DNA from: Archangium sp.
GTDB taxonomy: Bacteria; Myxococcota; Myxococcia; Myxococcales; Myxococcaceae
Reading direction: 5' to 3'
DNA: 64,000 nt
Assembly (NCBI GenBank): GCA_030695565.1
Contig: JAUYRZ010000027.1
Coordinates: 1 to 64,000, forward strand
The notes below the pieces were generated by a model. The model was not told where the DNA came from and did not search any database. It saw only the letters and a program-made list of their open reading frames with translations. Shown here one piece after another: positions 1-7,611 of the stretch (positions are counted from its first letter, which is position 1; every line of letters starts with the position of its first letter). The position numbers and the translations under genes are program-made.

Positions 1-565
1 CTTCGGGCGCCGCGATCTCAACGGGCGCATCCCACGACTGCGCGGGAACTTCGGGCGCGCCGACGACGACCGGCGCTTCGGGCGCGACTTCGACCGCAGT
101 GTTCCACGACGGCGCGGGCGCTTCGGGCGCTGCGATCTCCACGGGCGCATCCCACGACGGCGCGGGAACTTCGGGCGCGCCGACGACGACCGGGGCTTCG
201 GTCGCTGCGACTTCGACCGGAGTGTTCCACGACTGCGCGGGCGCTTCGGGCGCTGCGATTTCAACGGGCGCATCCCACGACTGCGCGGGAACTTCGGGCG
301 CGACGACGACGGACTGCGCTTCGGGCGCGGCGACTTCGACCGGAGTGTTCCACGACTGCGCACGCGCTTCTGGCGCAGCAACTTCAACCGGCGCGTCCCA
401 CGATTGCGCGGGAGCCTCAGGCGCTGCGACTTCAACCGGCGCGTCCCACGACTGCGCGGGCGCTTCTGGCGCAGCGACTTCAACCGGCGCGTCCCACGAC
501 TGCAGGGGCGCGGGTGCTTCGGGCGCGATTGCCACCGGCGACTCGACCTCGACCGGCGCATCCCA
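1..565. repeat. Nested tandem repeat (48-bp unit, about 120-bp higher-order unit)
   Basis: A 48-bp unit encoding about 16 residues (QSWDAPVEVAAPEAPA) repeats through the coding sequence. Toward the window edge, pairs of units plus a VVVGAPEVP spacer form a higher-order repeat: equivalent CCCACGA marks fall at 31, 151 and 274, spaced 120 and 123 bp. Units vary at a few positions (SWD or SWN, VEV or VEI, PAQ or PAP). Repeat lengths are multiples of three, so copy-number change keeps the reading frame. Confidence 0.85.
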
Positions 566-1708
566 CGACTGCAGCGGCGCAGGCTCAACTGCGACCGACG
601 GCGCGGCTTCGCCCTGATCCTCGATCGGCGAATCCCACGAATCCTGCGGCGCGGCCGGAGTCGCCTCCACCGGCGCCAGGAACGACGGCGGCTCCCACGC
701 AGGGGCGGGCGGCTCCACGTCGACATCGGCCAGCAGGCGGGCCGCGGCCGCATCCAACCGGGTGATGGCGGTGTTCGAGGTCAGCGCGCCCGAAGGCCCG
801 GTGCTGATCATCGGAGGCACATCGTCATCGAGCAACGCACCCCGAAGATCATCGACCGAATCGAGCGACGCCACCGGAGCGGCCGCTGGCATCGGGCGAG
901 GCGCCGCGGGGCTCGGGGCAGGCACCTCGAGCACCTCCTCGTCGGAGATCTCCATCACGTCGTCGTTGCCGACCTCTTCGAGCTGAGGAGCGGGCTTGGC
1001 GACGGCCGGCGCGGCCGGCTTCGGAAACGAGAACGGAACGAAGACCGGCGCCGAAGGTTTGGGCGCCGCGGGAAGAGGCTCGGCCACCGGCGCGGGAGGC
1101 TGCCACGCAGGCGCCGGCGCGATCGGCGCAGGTGGCTCCCAGGCCGGAGTCGCGAGCGCCTGCTGCGGCCACGCGTCGGCGGCAGGTTGCTGCCACTGCT
1201 GCGCCTGTTGCTGCGCGGCCGGGTCGTAGCCCCACTGCTGCTGCTGTTGTTGCGCGGGGTCGTACTGCTGCTGCGAAGGATCGGCAGGCTGCTGCGCGTA
1301 CGCCTCAGGCGGGTAGTACGCGCCCGTGTTGGGGTCGTAATAACCCTGCGGCGCCGGCTGGCCGTACTGCGGCGTGTACGGTTGCTGCTGCGGTTGCGGC
1401 GGGTAGTACGCGCCGGTGTTCGGGTCGTAGTAGCCCTGTTGCGGCGGGTAATACGGTTGCTGCTGTTGCTGCTGTTCCCACTGCTGCTGCTGCTGCCAGG
1501 CGGCGTTGGGATCGTAGCCGGGCGGGTACGCGTACCAGAGGCCGTCTTCGCCGTAGTACCCGGCGGGCTGCAGGGCCGCGCTCAGATCGATGCCGAGGGA
1601 CGCCGCCAGCTCTTGCCAGCGCAGCTCTTCTGGTTGTGTGAGGCCGTTGGTCTTTCGCTTCTCATCGAGGAAGCGAAATTCACGCATGGCCGCCTGGGTA
1701 TCCGACAT
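1..1708 (-). CDS. Large Pro/Ala/Glu repeat protein, C-terminus outside window
   Basis: An open frame with an ATG at 1708-1706 runs leftwards off the window edge (at least 569 codons). The N-terminus (MSDTQAAMREFRFLDEKRK) is a charged helical segment of about 45 residues. A Gln/Tyr/Pro-rich region with two copies of YYDPNTGAYYPP follows (about residues 60-200), then Pro/Ala linker with an acidic patch (EEVGNDDVMEISDEEVLE). From about residue 390 to the edge there are tandem copies of a 16-residue unit like APEAPAQSWDAPVEVA. No signal peptide is visible, so it is probably cytoplasmic. It lies 57 bp downstream of the metalloprotease gene and may be the last gene of that operon. I do not recognise the family from this part. 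Pro/Ala-rich linkers like this often precede a C-terminal domain in myxobacterial regulatory proteins, but that end is not visible. The frame is consistent over 1.7 kb, so I am confident it is coding. Confidence 0.8.
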   Translation of the reverse strand, partial: MSDTQAAMREFRFLDEKRKTNGLTQPEELRWQELAASLGIDLSAALQPAGYYGEDGLWYAYPPGYDPNAAWQQQQQWEQQQQQQPYYPPQQGYYDPNTGAYYPPQPQQQPYTPQYGQPAPQGYYDPNTGAYYPPEAYAQQPADPSQQQYDPAQQQQQQWGYDPAAQQQAQQWQQPAADAWPQQALATPAWEPPAPIAPAPAWQPPAPVAEPLPAAPKPSAPVFVPFSFPKPAAPAVAKPAPQLEEVGNDDVMEISDEEVLEVPAPSPAAPRPMPAAAPVASLDSVDDLRGALLDDDVPPMISTGPSGALTSNTAITRLDAAAARLLADVDVEPPAPAWEPPSFLAPVEATPAAPQDSWDSPIEDQGEAAPSVAVEPAPLQSWDAPVEVESPVAIAPEAPAPLQSWDAPVEVAAPEAPAQSWDAPVEVAAPEAPAQSWDAPVEVAAPEARAQSWNTPVEVAAPEAQSVVVAPEVPAQSWDAPVEIAAPEAPAQSWNTPVEVAATEAPVVVGAPEVPAPSWDAPVEIAAPEAPAPSWNTAVEVAPEAPVVVGAPEVPAQSWDAPVEIAAPE

Positions 1709-1765
1709 AAGGGCAACCGCAGCCTAACCCGGCCCCGGCGCTGGGGAAATTCTCAGTTTCGGCCC

Positions 1766-3091
1766 TTACTTGAGGCTGGAGGTCAACTCCTCATCGAGGC
1801 GGGCCACGCTGGTGCCGAAATGACTCTCCAGGGCCTTCTCGAAGGAGGTGCCCCGGCCGCAGTCGCGAATGAGGTCGATCACCTCGGCCATGCCCCGCTT
1901 CTCCACCAGCAGGCGCACCGCTACGGCGGCCAGCGCGTAGGCCAGGCCGGGGTTGCGGCTGGCGATCAACGGCCCGTCGCTCATCTCCACCAGCCGCGGG
2001 AGCTGGTTCTGCAGGGCCAGCTGCTGCAGCGCGGTGGCGTAGCCCTTGGGCGGCCCTTCGGCGCCTTCGGAGCGCCACTCGATGTATTCCGCCAGCCCCT
2101 CGTGCATCCACGTCGGCAGGGACCGCTGGTTGAAGCTGCCCAGCTCATCCATCACCGCGTGCACGTACTCGTGCACCAGGGTGGCCCGGTTGCGATCGTT
2201 GATCTCTGCCGAGTCGTTCATGCGAATCGCGTCTTGCGAATAGAAGCCCGCGACCGACTGCGAAGCCTGGGGCCCGTGGTGCAGGCGGAACTCCTCGCGG
2301 GAGTAGAGGATCACGTCGACCGGCTTCTCCCGGGCCACGCCGAGCAGGCGCTGCGCGGCGAGCCGCGAGTCTTCCAACGCGCCCTGCACCCGGCCTTCGT
2401 ATTCAGCGCGCTGACCGAAATCGCGTTTGGAGTTGAAGTAGTAGAACCGGAAGTACTGGTTCTGCCGCACGCGCCGGCCGTCTTCATCGACCCCCGACTC
2501 GTAGCTGCGGCTGGTGGCCGGCGGGAGGCCGCGCGTTTCGGCGACGGGCGAAGCTCCGTTGGTGACCGGCAGCTTCGGCCCTCCCACGGAGACGCCGGAG
2601 TCACGCGCGATCTGCGCGATCAACCGCTTCGCTTCACCGCTCTCTTTGGCCTTCGCGGGAATGCGGGCGAGCACCGAGGCGGCTTCTCCGGGCTGACCAT
2701 CCTCCAGGTAGAGGCGGCCCAGCTCGAGCTGAAAGCGGCTGTCTTTCGGAAACGCGCTGCTGCCCTTCTCGAGCGCGTCTTCGGCCGCGCCGCGTTGATC
2801 ACTGCGTTTCGCGGTGAGCGCGGTGCAGTGCAGCGCGTCGGCAGACGGGGAGAACGCGACGCTCTTTTCTCCGAGCGAAAATGCCATCACCGCGTCGTCC
2901 ACCTCGAGCGCGCGGCAACCCGCGAGCAACGCCTGGGCGATCTTGCCGCGATCCCCTTTCGGCGTGGACTCGGGCGAGGCGGCCGCGAAGGCGAGGTACA
3001 GCTCCTCCCACTGTTTCCCCTTGGCGAACGCGGCGGCCTGGGCGGCGGTGGGCGACGCGGTCAACGTCAGCGCGAGCAGCGTGCCGAGCAT
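1766..3091 (-). CDS. TPR-containing HExxH zinc metalloprotease, exported
   Basis: 441 residues. The first 18 residues resemble a signal peptide ending in AQA. Residues about 20-165 look like degenerate TPR helices (GRLYLEDGQPGEAASVLARIP). The C-terminal half has a gluzincin-type site: HEYVH at 307-311 and a downstream HEGLAEYIE at 330-338 that would supply the third (Glu) zinc ligand, as in peptidase MA-like families. It is therefore a probable periplasmic or outer-membrane-associated zinc peptidase; the substrate is unknown. Its start lies 4 bp after the stop of the upstream cyclic-nucleotide-binding gene, so the two are almost certainly co-transcribed. Many similar proteins are annotated only as hypothetical; activity is inferred from the motif. 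Confidence 0.88.
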   Translation of the reverse strand: MLGTLLALTLTASPTAAQAAAFAKGKQWEELYLAFAAASPESTPKGDRGKIAQALLAGCRALEVDDAVMAFSLGEKSVAFSPSADALHCTALTAKRSDQRGAAEDALEKGSSAFPKDSRFQLELGRLYLEDGQPGEAASVLARIPAKAKESGEAKRLIAQIARDSGVSVGGPKLPVTNGASPVAETRGLPPATSRSYESGVDEDGRRVRQNQYFRFYYFNSKRDFGQRAEYEGRVQGALEDSRLAAQRLLGVAREKPVDVILYSREEFRLHHGPQASQSVAGFYSQDAIRMNDSAEINDRNRATLVHEYVHAVMDELGSFNQRSLPTWMHEGLAEYIEWRSEGAEGPPKGYATALQQLALQNQLPRLVEMSDGPLIASRNPGLAYALAAVAVRLLVEKRGMAEVIDLIRDCGRGTSFEKALESHFGTSVARLDEELTSSLK

Positions 3092-3095
3092 GGGA

Positions 3096-3605
3096 TCAGA
3101 ACTGCCAGGTGGTGAGGATGCGGCCGAAGTCCGCCAGCTCCTCTTTCTTCTTTCCGCCCCCCGACACGTTGACGAACCGTTCGCTGAGCGCCGCCAGGCG
3201 CTTGCTCATCACCTGCGCGAGGTTCGCCACCACCTTGAGCGCGGCCACGTGATCGTTCTTGAGCATCTTCTGCACCCGCTTGCAGGGCACGGTGAGCACC
3301 TTCACGTCGGTCAACGCGGTGGCGGTGGCCGAGCGCACTTCGCCCTCGCCCATCAGGCTCATCTCACCCAGCACGTGGTGCTTGCTGAGCTTCGCCAGCT
3401 CCACGGCCTTGAGGGTGATGGCCACTTCTCCTTCGAGGATCACCAGCAGCGCATCGCCGTCGTCGCCTTCGCGAAACAGGGTGGTGCCCCTGGCGATCGA
3501 ACTCTCCTGGGCCGCCTCGAAGAACTCCGCTGCTTCGGCGATCGTGAGGCCACCGAAGATCGGGATCTGCACCAGCTTCTTCACCAGCTGCGTCGAGATG
3601 GACAT
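3096..3605 (-). CDS. Cyclic nucleotide-binding domain protein without HTH
   Basis: 169 residues. The sequence from about 15 to 135 matches the cNMP-binding/CRP beta-roll: FREGDDGDALLVILEGEVAI followed by LGEMSLMGEGEVRSATATA, the phosphate-binding-cassette region. A C-terminal helix and a basic GGGKKKEEL tail follow, with no helix-turn-helix, so it is unlikely to bind DNA as CRP does. Proteins of this kind act as ligand-sensing modules, or the fold may be degenerate. It sits 25 bp downstream of glutamate dehydrogenase and 4 bp upstream of the metalloprotease. ATG at 3605 is the only reasonable start. Confidence 0.88.
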   Translation of the reverse strand: MSISTQLVKKLVQIPIFGGLTIAEAAEFFEAAQESSIARGTTLFREGDDGDALLVILEGEVAITLKAVELAKLSKHHVLGEMSLMGEGEVRSATATALTDVKVLTVPCKRVQKMLKNDHVAALKVVANLAQVMSKRLAALSERFVNVSGGGKKKEELADFGRILTTWQF

Positions 3606-3630
3606 GGTCGTTCTTTCGAAAAGAGGAACT

Positions 3631-4860
3631 TCAGATGCCGCGCAGCACGGTGGCTTTACCGACGCGGCCGATGGCCAACACGTACGCGCTGGTGCGCAGC
3701 GGGAGTTTTCGCGAGCGGCTGATCTGACCGACCTTCTCGTAGGCCTCGGCCATCATGCGATCGAGCTCTCCGTTGACGCGCTCTTCATCCCACGTGACGT
3801 GCTGGAGATTCTGCACCCACTCGAAATAGCTGACCGTCACGCCGCCCGCATTCGCGAGGATGTCGGGCACCACCAGCACCCCACGCTGCTCGAAGATCTC
3901 GTCGGCCTCCGGCGTACACGGCGCGTTGGCGCCTTCGAGCACGATGCGTGCGCGCACTTCTTTGGCGATGCGCTTGTCGATCACGCCGCCCAGCGCCGAG
4001 GGCACCACCACGTCGCAGTCGGCGGTGAGCACCTCTTCGTTGCTGCACGAAGTGCCGCCGCCGAAGTCCTTCACGCTGCCGTGGCGCCGCACGTGCTCGA
4101 ACAAGCCGGGCACGTCGAGGCCGCGCGGGTTCTGCACGCCGCCGTGCACGTCGCTGACCGCCACCAGCAGGCCGCCCGCTTCGTGAAAGAGCCGCGAGAC
4201 GTGGCTGCCCACGTTGCCGAAACCCTGCACCGCGAAACGCATGCCCTTCATCGGCAAGCCCACGTCCTGGAGGATCTGTTTGCACACCGCCAGCAACCCG
4301 CGCGCGGTCGCCGTCTCCCGGCCCCGGCTGCCGTAGAGCTCGACGGGTTTCCCCGTGACCACCGCCGGCGCGTGCCCGTGGTACTTCGAATACTGATCCA
4401 TGATCCACGCCATCACCTGAGGGTTGGTGTTCATGTCGGGCCCGGGGATGTCGCGGGTCGGCCCGATGACGTCGTGGATCTGATCGATGAACTTGCGGGT
4501 CAGCCGCTCCAGCTCCTTGAGCGAGAGCGTGGAGGGATCGACGGTGATGCCGCCCTTGGCGCCTCCGTAAGGCAGGTTCACCACGGCCGTCTTCCAGGTC
4601 ATCAACGAGGCCAGGCCCAACACCTCGTCGGCGTCGACCTGCGGGTGGTAGCGCAGCCCACCCTTCATGGGCCCGCGCGAGTTGTCGTGCTGGCAGCGGA
4701 AACCCTGGAAGGTGCGGATCTCGCCGTTGTCGAGCTCGATGGAGACCTGCGCCTTCACCTCGCGCAGCGGGGTGATCAGGAGCGTCTCGATGCGCTCTCC
4801 GACGTCCATGATGCGGGCAGCCTTCTTGAAGTAGTAGTTCGCGGCGTCGGCCGAAGTCAT
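3631..4860 (-). CDS. Glu/Leu/Phe/Val-type glutamate dehydrogenase
   Basis: 409 residues from ATG 4860 (MTSADAANYYF); the frame stays open upstream, but family N-termini begin about here. Catalyses reversible oxidative deamination of glutamate to 2-oxoglutarate and ammonia. Visible signatures are GPMKGGLRYH (K66, substrate binding), MTWKTA (K90), the active-site PYGGAKGG (K102) and the Rossmann motif VQGFGNVGSH (about 211-220). Length is typical for the 410-430-residue hexameric class. It is first in a probable minus-strand operon with a cNMP-binding protein and a metalloprotease. Its start codon lies only 38 bp from the start of the divergent lipoprotein gene. Family assignment is secure; cofactor (NAD or NADP) is not settled. 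Confidence 0.95.
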   Translation of the reverse strand: MTSADAANYYFKKAARIMDVGERIETLLITPLREVKAQVSIELDNGEIRTFQGFRCQHDNSRGPMKGGLRYHPQVDADEVLGLASLMTWKTAVVNLPYGGAKGGITVDPSTLSLKELERLTRKFIDQIHDVIGPTRDIPGPDMNTNPQVMAWIMDQYSKYHGHAPAVVTGKPVELYGSRGRETATARGLLAVCKQILQDVGLPMKGMRFAVQGFGNVGSHVSRLFHEAGGLLVAVSDVHGGVQNPRGLDVPGLFEHVRRHGSVKDFGGGTSCSNEEVLTADCDVVVPSALGGVIDKRIAKEVRARIVLEGANAPCTPEADEIFEQRGVLVVPDILANAGGVTVSYFEWVQNLQHVTWDEERVNGELDRMMAEAYEKVGQISRSRKLPLRTSAYVLAIGRVGKATVLRGI

Positions 4861-4898
4861 GGTGCGCGGAAGATAGGGCTGCGTGTAGCGTGGCGTCC

Positions 4899-6404
4899 AT
4901 GATTCGAGTGCTGACCCTGGGCTCCTTTTTGTGTCTGGCCAGCTGCGGCCCCACCGCGGCCGTGAAGTGCACGGCCGCGAATTGCTCGGGCTGCTGCACC
5001 GAAACCGACGAATGTCTGGGGGGCATGAAGCAGTCGGCTCAGGCCTGTGGCGCCATGGGTGGTGCCTGCCGGGTCTGCCTGCCACAGCAGCTGTGCACCG
5101 CCGGGGCCTGCGTGCGCGACCCCGACGCTGGGTTCATTCTCGACGACGCCGGCACCAGCACGGAGATGGATGCGGGCATCGACAGCGGCGTGAGCTGCGG
5201 GGCGCGCAACCAGCCGTGCTGCGGCGCCAGCCAGACCTGTTTTCTCACCTTGAGCTGCCAACGCGGGGTCTGCGACCTGCCCGCGATGCCCGATGCGGGG
5301 CCCTGCGGTCAGCTGGGCCAGGCCTGCTGCGCCAACCAGATGTGCACCGCCAGCGGCACCACCTGCAACGGGGCCACCTGTGTGACGGTGATGAACGTCG
5401 ACGCGGGCACCGACGCCGGCCAACCCTTGAAGGCCACCGGCGAGGCCTGTTCGCTCGACCGCGAGTGCCTCGACGGCGCCTGCCTCGTGCTCGGCTTCAA
5501 CGGCGGCTACTGCACCAGGGCGTGCACCACCTCGGTCGACTGCGTCGCGGGCAGTCAGTGCGGGGTCAACCCCTCCGGCGTGGGCCCGCCGCGGGTCTGC
5601 CTCAAGCAGTGCAGCACGCCCGGCCAGGCGCCCGGCAGCTGCCGGGCTTCCTACGTGTGCGAGGCGAACGCGGGCACCTCGGGCGTGCCGGTGTGTTTCC
5701 CCGGCTGCACCTCGAGCACCATGTGCGGGCTTGCGCCCACCTGTGATGCGCGCGGGTTCTGCTGCGGGGTCGCGGGCTTCGTGTGCTGCGGCGGCACCAC
5801 CTGCGAGTCGGGCAACACCTGCATGAGCGGCAACTGCGTCACCTCGGGCGCCGGTGGCGGCGGCGGTGGTGGAACTCCGACCGGCGGTGGCGGCGGTGGA
5901 ACTCCGACGGGCGGTGGCGGCGGTGGCACGCCCACGGGCGGAGGCACGGGTGGCACCGGCGGCAGCGGTGGTGGCGGCGGAGCACGCCCCGTGGGTGAGC
6001 CGTGCGTGAACTCCTTCATCGATTGTTCTGGCGGCAGCTGCTTCACCACGTGGCCCTCGGGCTACTGCACCGCCAGTCAGCCTGACAACTGCGCCGGCTC
6101 AAACTGCCCTTCGGGGACCAGCTGCTCTCGCTACCTGGTCAACAACGTCACCTCGTATTGCCTCAAACACTGCACGTGGGATGGCGCCCGCGGTGACTGC
6201 CGCACCGGCTACGTGTGCGATCGCTACATGATTCAAGGCAACGATCAGGCCACCTGCATCGCGGCGTGCACGGCCAACAGCCAGTGCTCGACCGGCACCT
6301 GCTCGAACGGCTTCTGCTGCGGCGGCGCCTTCTTCCGCTGCTGCGCCGGAGCCACCCCGTGCGCGGCGGGCCTGAGCTGTGGTTCGAATGGCTACTGCCA
6401 GTGA
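4899..6404 (+). CDS. Cys-rich lipoprotein with Gly/Thr-Pro linker
   Basis: 501 residues from ATG 4899; a GTG at 4890 is an alternative. The signal peptide ends in LCLASC, a lipobox with C16 as the lipidated residue. The mature protein has several Cys-rich modules (CCGASQTC, CCANQMC, CCGGTTC) and short DAG motifs (DPDAGF, VDAGTDAG). A low-complexity linker of Gly runs and GTPTGG units spans about 318-362 and separates two Cys-rich halves. It is probably outer-membrane or surface anchored with many disulfides. Function unknown; myxobacterial genomes carry many such lipoproteins. The XRE regulator gene overlaps its stop codon by four bases. Confidence 0.88.
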   Translation: MIRVLTLGSFLCLASCGPTAAVKCTAANCSGCCTETDECLGGMKQSAQACGAMGGACRVCLPQQLCTAGACVRDPDAGFILDDAGTSTEMDAGIDSGVSCGARNQPCCGASQTCFLTLSCQRGVCDLPAMPDAGPCGQLGQACCANQMCTASGTTCNGATCVTVMNVDAGTDAGQPLKATGEACSLDRECLDGACLVLGFNGGYCTRACTTSVDCVAGSQCGVNPSGVGPPRVCLKQCSTPGQAPGSCRASYVCEANAGTSGVPVCFPGCTSSTMCGLAPTCDARGFCCGVAGFVCCGGTTCESGNTCMSGNCVTSGAGGGGGGGTPTGGGGGGTPTGGGGGGTPTGGGTGGTGGSGGGGGARPVGEPCVNSFIDCSGGSCFTTWPSGYCTASQPDNCAGSNCPSGTSCSRYLVNNVTSYCLKHCTWDGARGDCRTGYVCDRYMIQGNDQATCIAACTANSQCSTGTCSNGFCCGGAFFRCCAGATPCAAGLSCGSNGYCQ

Positions 6405-6886
6405 GCGAAGGCCGTGACGAGCTGTCGTTGCTCTCGCTGGGCCGCCGGGTACGCGGCCTGCGCGAAGGGTTGCGGCTGACGCAGGAAGAATTCGCCCGGC
6501 GCTGCGGCATCTCGGTCAGCTTCACCTCGCTGCTGGAGCGCGGTGAGCGCAGCCCCAGCTACGACACGTTGCTCACCATCGCGCGCGCGCTCGAAGTGCC
6601 GGTGGCCGATCTGTTTCGCGAAGGCGCCTCGTCACTCGAGGTGCAGGAGCCTTCACACGCAAGGCTGGTCGACTTCGCCCGGCGCGCGCATCTGTCGCGG
6701 CAGCAGGTGGAGCGGTGGATCGCGGTGGGGCACGCGATGTTCGGGTTCGAGCCCGAGCGGGTGGGCAGCGATCGCGCGGTGCGCTGCGCCGTGGAAGGGT
6801 GTGAGCGGCCCGTGCTCGCGCGAGGCCTCTGCGCACCGCACTATCATCGCGATCGTCGAGCCCGCATTCAGCAAGACGAGACCTGA
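6401..6886 (+). CDS. XRE-family regulator with C-terminal Cys/His finger
   Basis: 161 residues from GTG 6401, overlapping the upstream lipoprotein stop in a GTGA junction, so translation is probably coupled. Residues 14-70 form a classic XRE/Cro HTH (LREGLRLTQEEFARRCGISV, then SFTSLLERGERSPSYDTLLTIARAL). Residues about 85-125 are helical. The C-terminus has C129, C134, C144, H147 and H149 (CAVEGCERPVLARGLCAPHY), resembling a small zinc finger seen in some phage and mobile-element proteins. DNA-binding regulator; targets unknown, possibly its own operon. Confidence 0.88.
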   Translation: MSEGRDELSLLSLGRRVRGLREGLRLTQEEFARRCGISVSFTSLLERGERSPSYDTLLTIARALEVPVADLFREGASSLEVQEPSHARLVDFARRAHLSRQQVERWIAVGHAMFGFEPERVGSDRAVRCAVEGCERPVLARGLCAPHYHRDRRARIQQDET

Positions 6887-6910
6887 TCTCTGCTCTCTGC
6901 TCTCTACGCT

Positions 6911-6945
6911 CTCTCTCCCGAGGGGGAGAGGGTCGGGGAGAGGGT
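6911..6945. repeat. REP-like hairpin repeat, copy A
   Basis: CTCTCCC (6913-6919) pairs with GGGAGAG (6924-6930), followed by a GGTCGGGGAGAGGGTG tail. It lies between the convergent XRE and PilZ genes and may serve as a bidirectional terminator. It follows a CT-rich tract (6887-6918) with repeated TCTCTGC. Confidence 0.75.
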
Positions 6946-6953
6946 GAAAAAAC

Positions 6954-7583
6954 TCACCGAGCCAGCTTCATCAGCACCTTCTCGAGCTTCGCCCGCGCCC
7001 CTTCATCCTCGTGCACGAACTCGATGCCCATGCCGGGGTGTTCACCCGCAAGGCGCACCCACGCGACGTGGCCCTTGAGCTCCAACGCGCTGAAGGTGAG
7101 CGGCAACCGCAACGAAAGCTCCACCTTCGCGCCCACCGGCAACGGGTTCCAGCTGCGAACGAACGCGCCGCCCGTCGACAGATCCGCCACCAGCTCTTTG
7201 CGCTGACGGCCTTCGTGCACCATGCGCACCTTCAGCTCGACCTGCTGCCGCTGCTCCACGCGCGTGGCATCTGAAGACACCTCGGCCCGGGCGAAAGCCA
7301 GCAGCCGCACCCGCGTCGCGTCGTCTTCAGGGAGAAAGTCGATCCCGAAGCCGGTGGGCTGGGTGGGGCCACCCGACTTGTGCCGCACCCACGCGAGCTG
7401 ACCGCGCAGCACGAACTGCCGCGAGGGGCGCACCACGTCGACCTTGAGCAACACCAGCTGCCCCAACGCTCCGGGGGCCTTGCCCTGGATCGACAAGCCG
7501 CCCAGACGGCCGTTTGGATAGTAGTGCTCGGCCAGCTCTGCCGGCGAACCCACCTTCAAGTCTGTCTCAATCAGCGCTGCCAC
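6954..7583 (-). CDS. Tandem PilZ-domain protein
   Basis: 209 residues from GTG 7583, chosen because GGGGAGAG lies just upstream and because the frame further 5' is the antisense of the neighbouring lipoprotein. The C-terminal half has a PilZ-type signature, DLSTGGAFV (134-142), with the preceding strand VELKVRM. The N-terminal half looks like a divergent PilZ fold (PNGRLGGLSI; FGIDFLPEDD). Tandem PilZ proteins of the TIGR02266-like kind are common in myxobacteria. PilZ domains usually bind cyclic di-GMP, but the Arg-rich RxxxR ligand motif is not clearly present, so ligand binding is uncertain. It is 28 bp downstream of the lipoprotein gene, in the same operon. Confidence 0.85.
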   Translation of the reverse strand: MAALIETDLKVGSPAELAEHYYPNGRLGGLSIQGKAPGALGQLVLLKVDVVRPSRQFVLRGQLAWVRHKSGGPTQPTGFGIDFLPEDDATRVRLLAFARAEVSSDATRVEQRQQVELKVRMVHEGRQRKELVADLSTGGAFVRSWNPLPVGAKVELSLRLPLTFSALELKGHVAWVRLAGEHPGMGIEFVHEDEGARAKLEKVLMKLAR

Positions 7584-7611
7584 GGCTCTCCCCCCAAGGA
7601 GTTCAGCGCTC

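Noticed and set aside
1-565. CRISPR-like spacing in the repeat region
   Set aside because: Repeats are coding, lengths are multiples of three and there are no unique spacers; no cas genes nearby.
404-3115. 903-codon open frame on the plus strand
   Set aside because: It is antisense to the repeat protein and the metalloprotease; its Arg/Leu-rich product is what high-GC coding DNA gives on the opposite strand, and no domain is visible.
3259-4902. 547-codon open frame on the plus strand
   Set aside because: Antisense of glutamate dehydrogenase and the cNMP-binding gene.
6887-6918. CT-rich tract as a phase-variable repeat
   Set aside because: Units are imperfect, it is outside any coding or promoter region, and it runs straight into the REP-like repeat.
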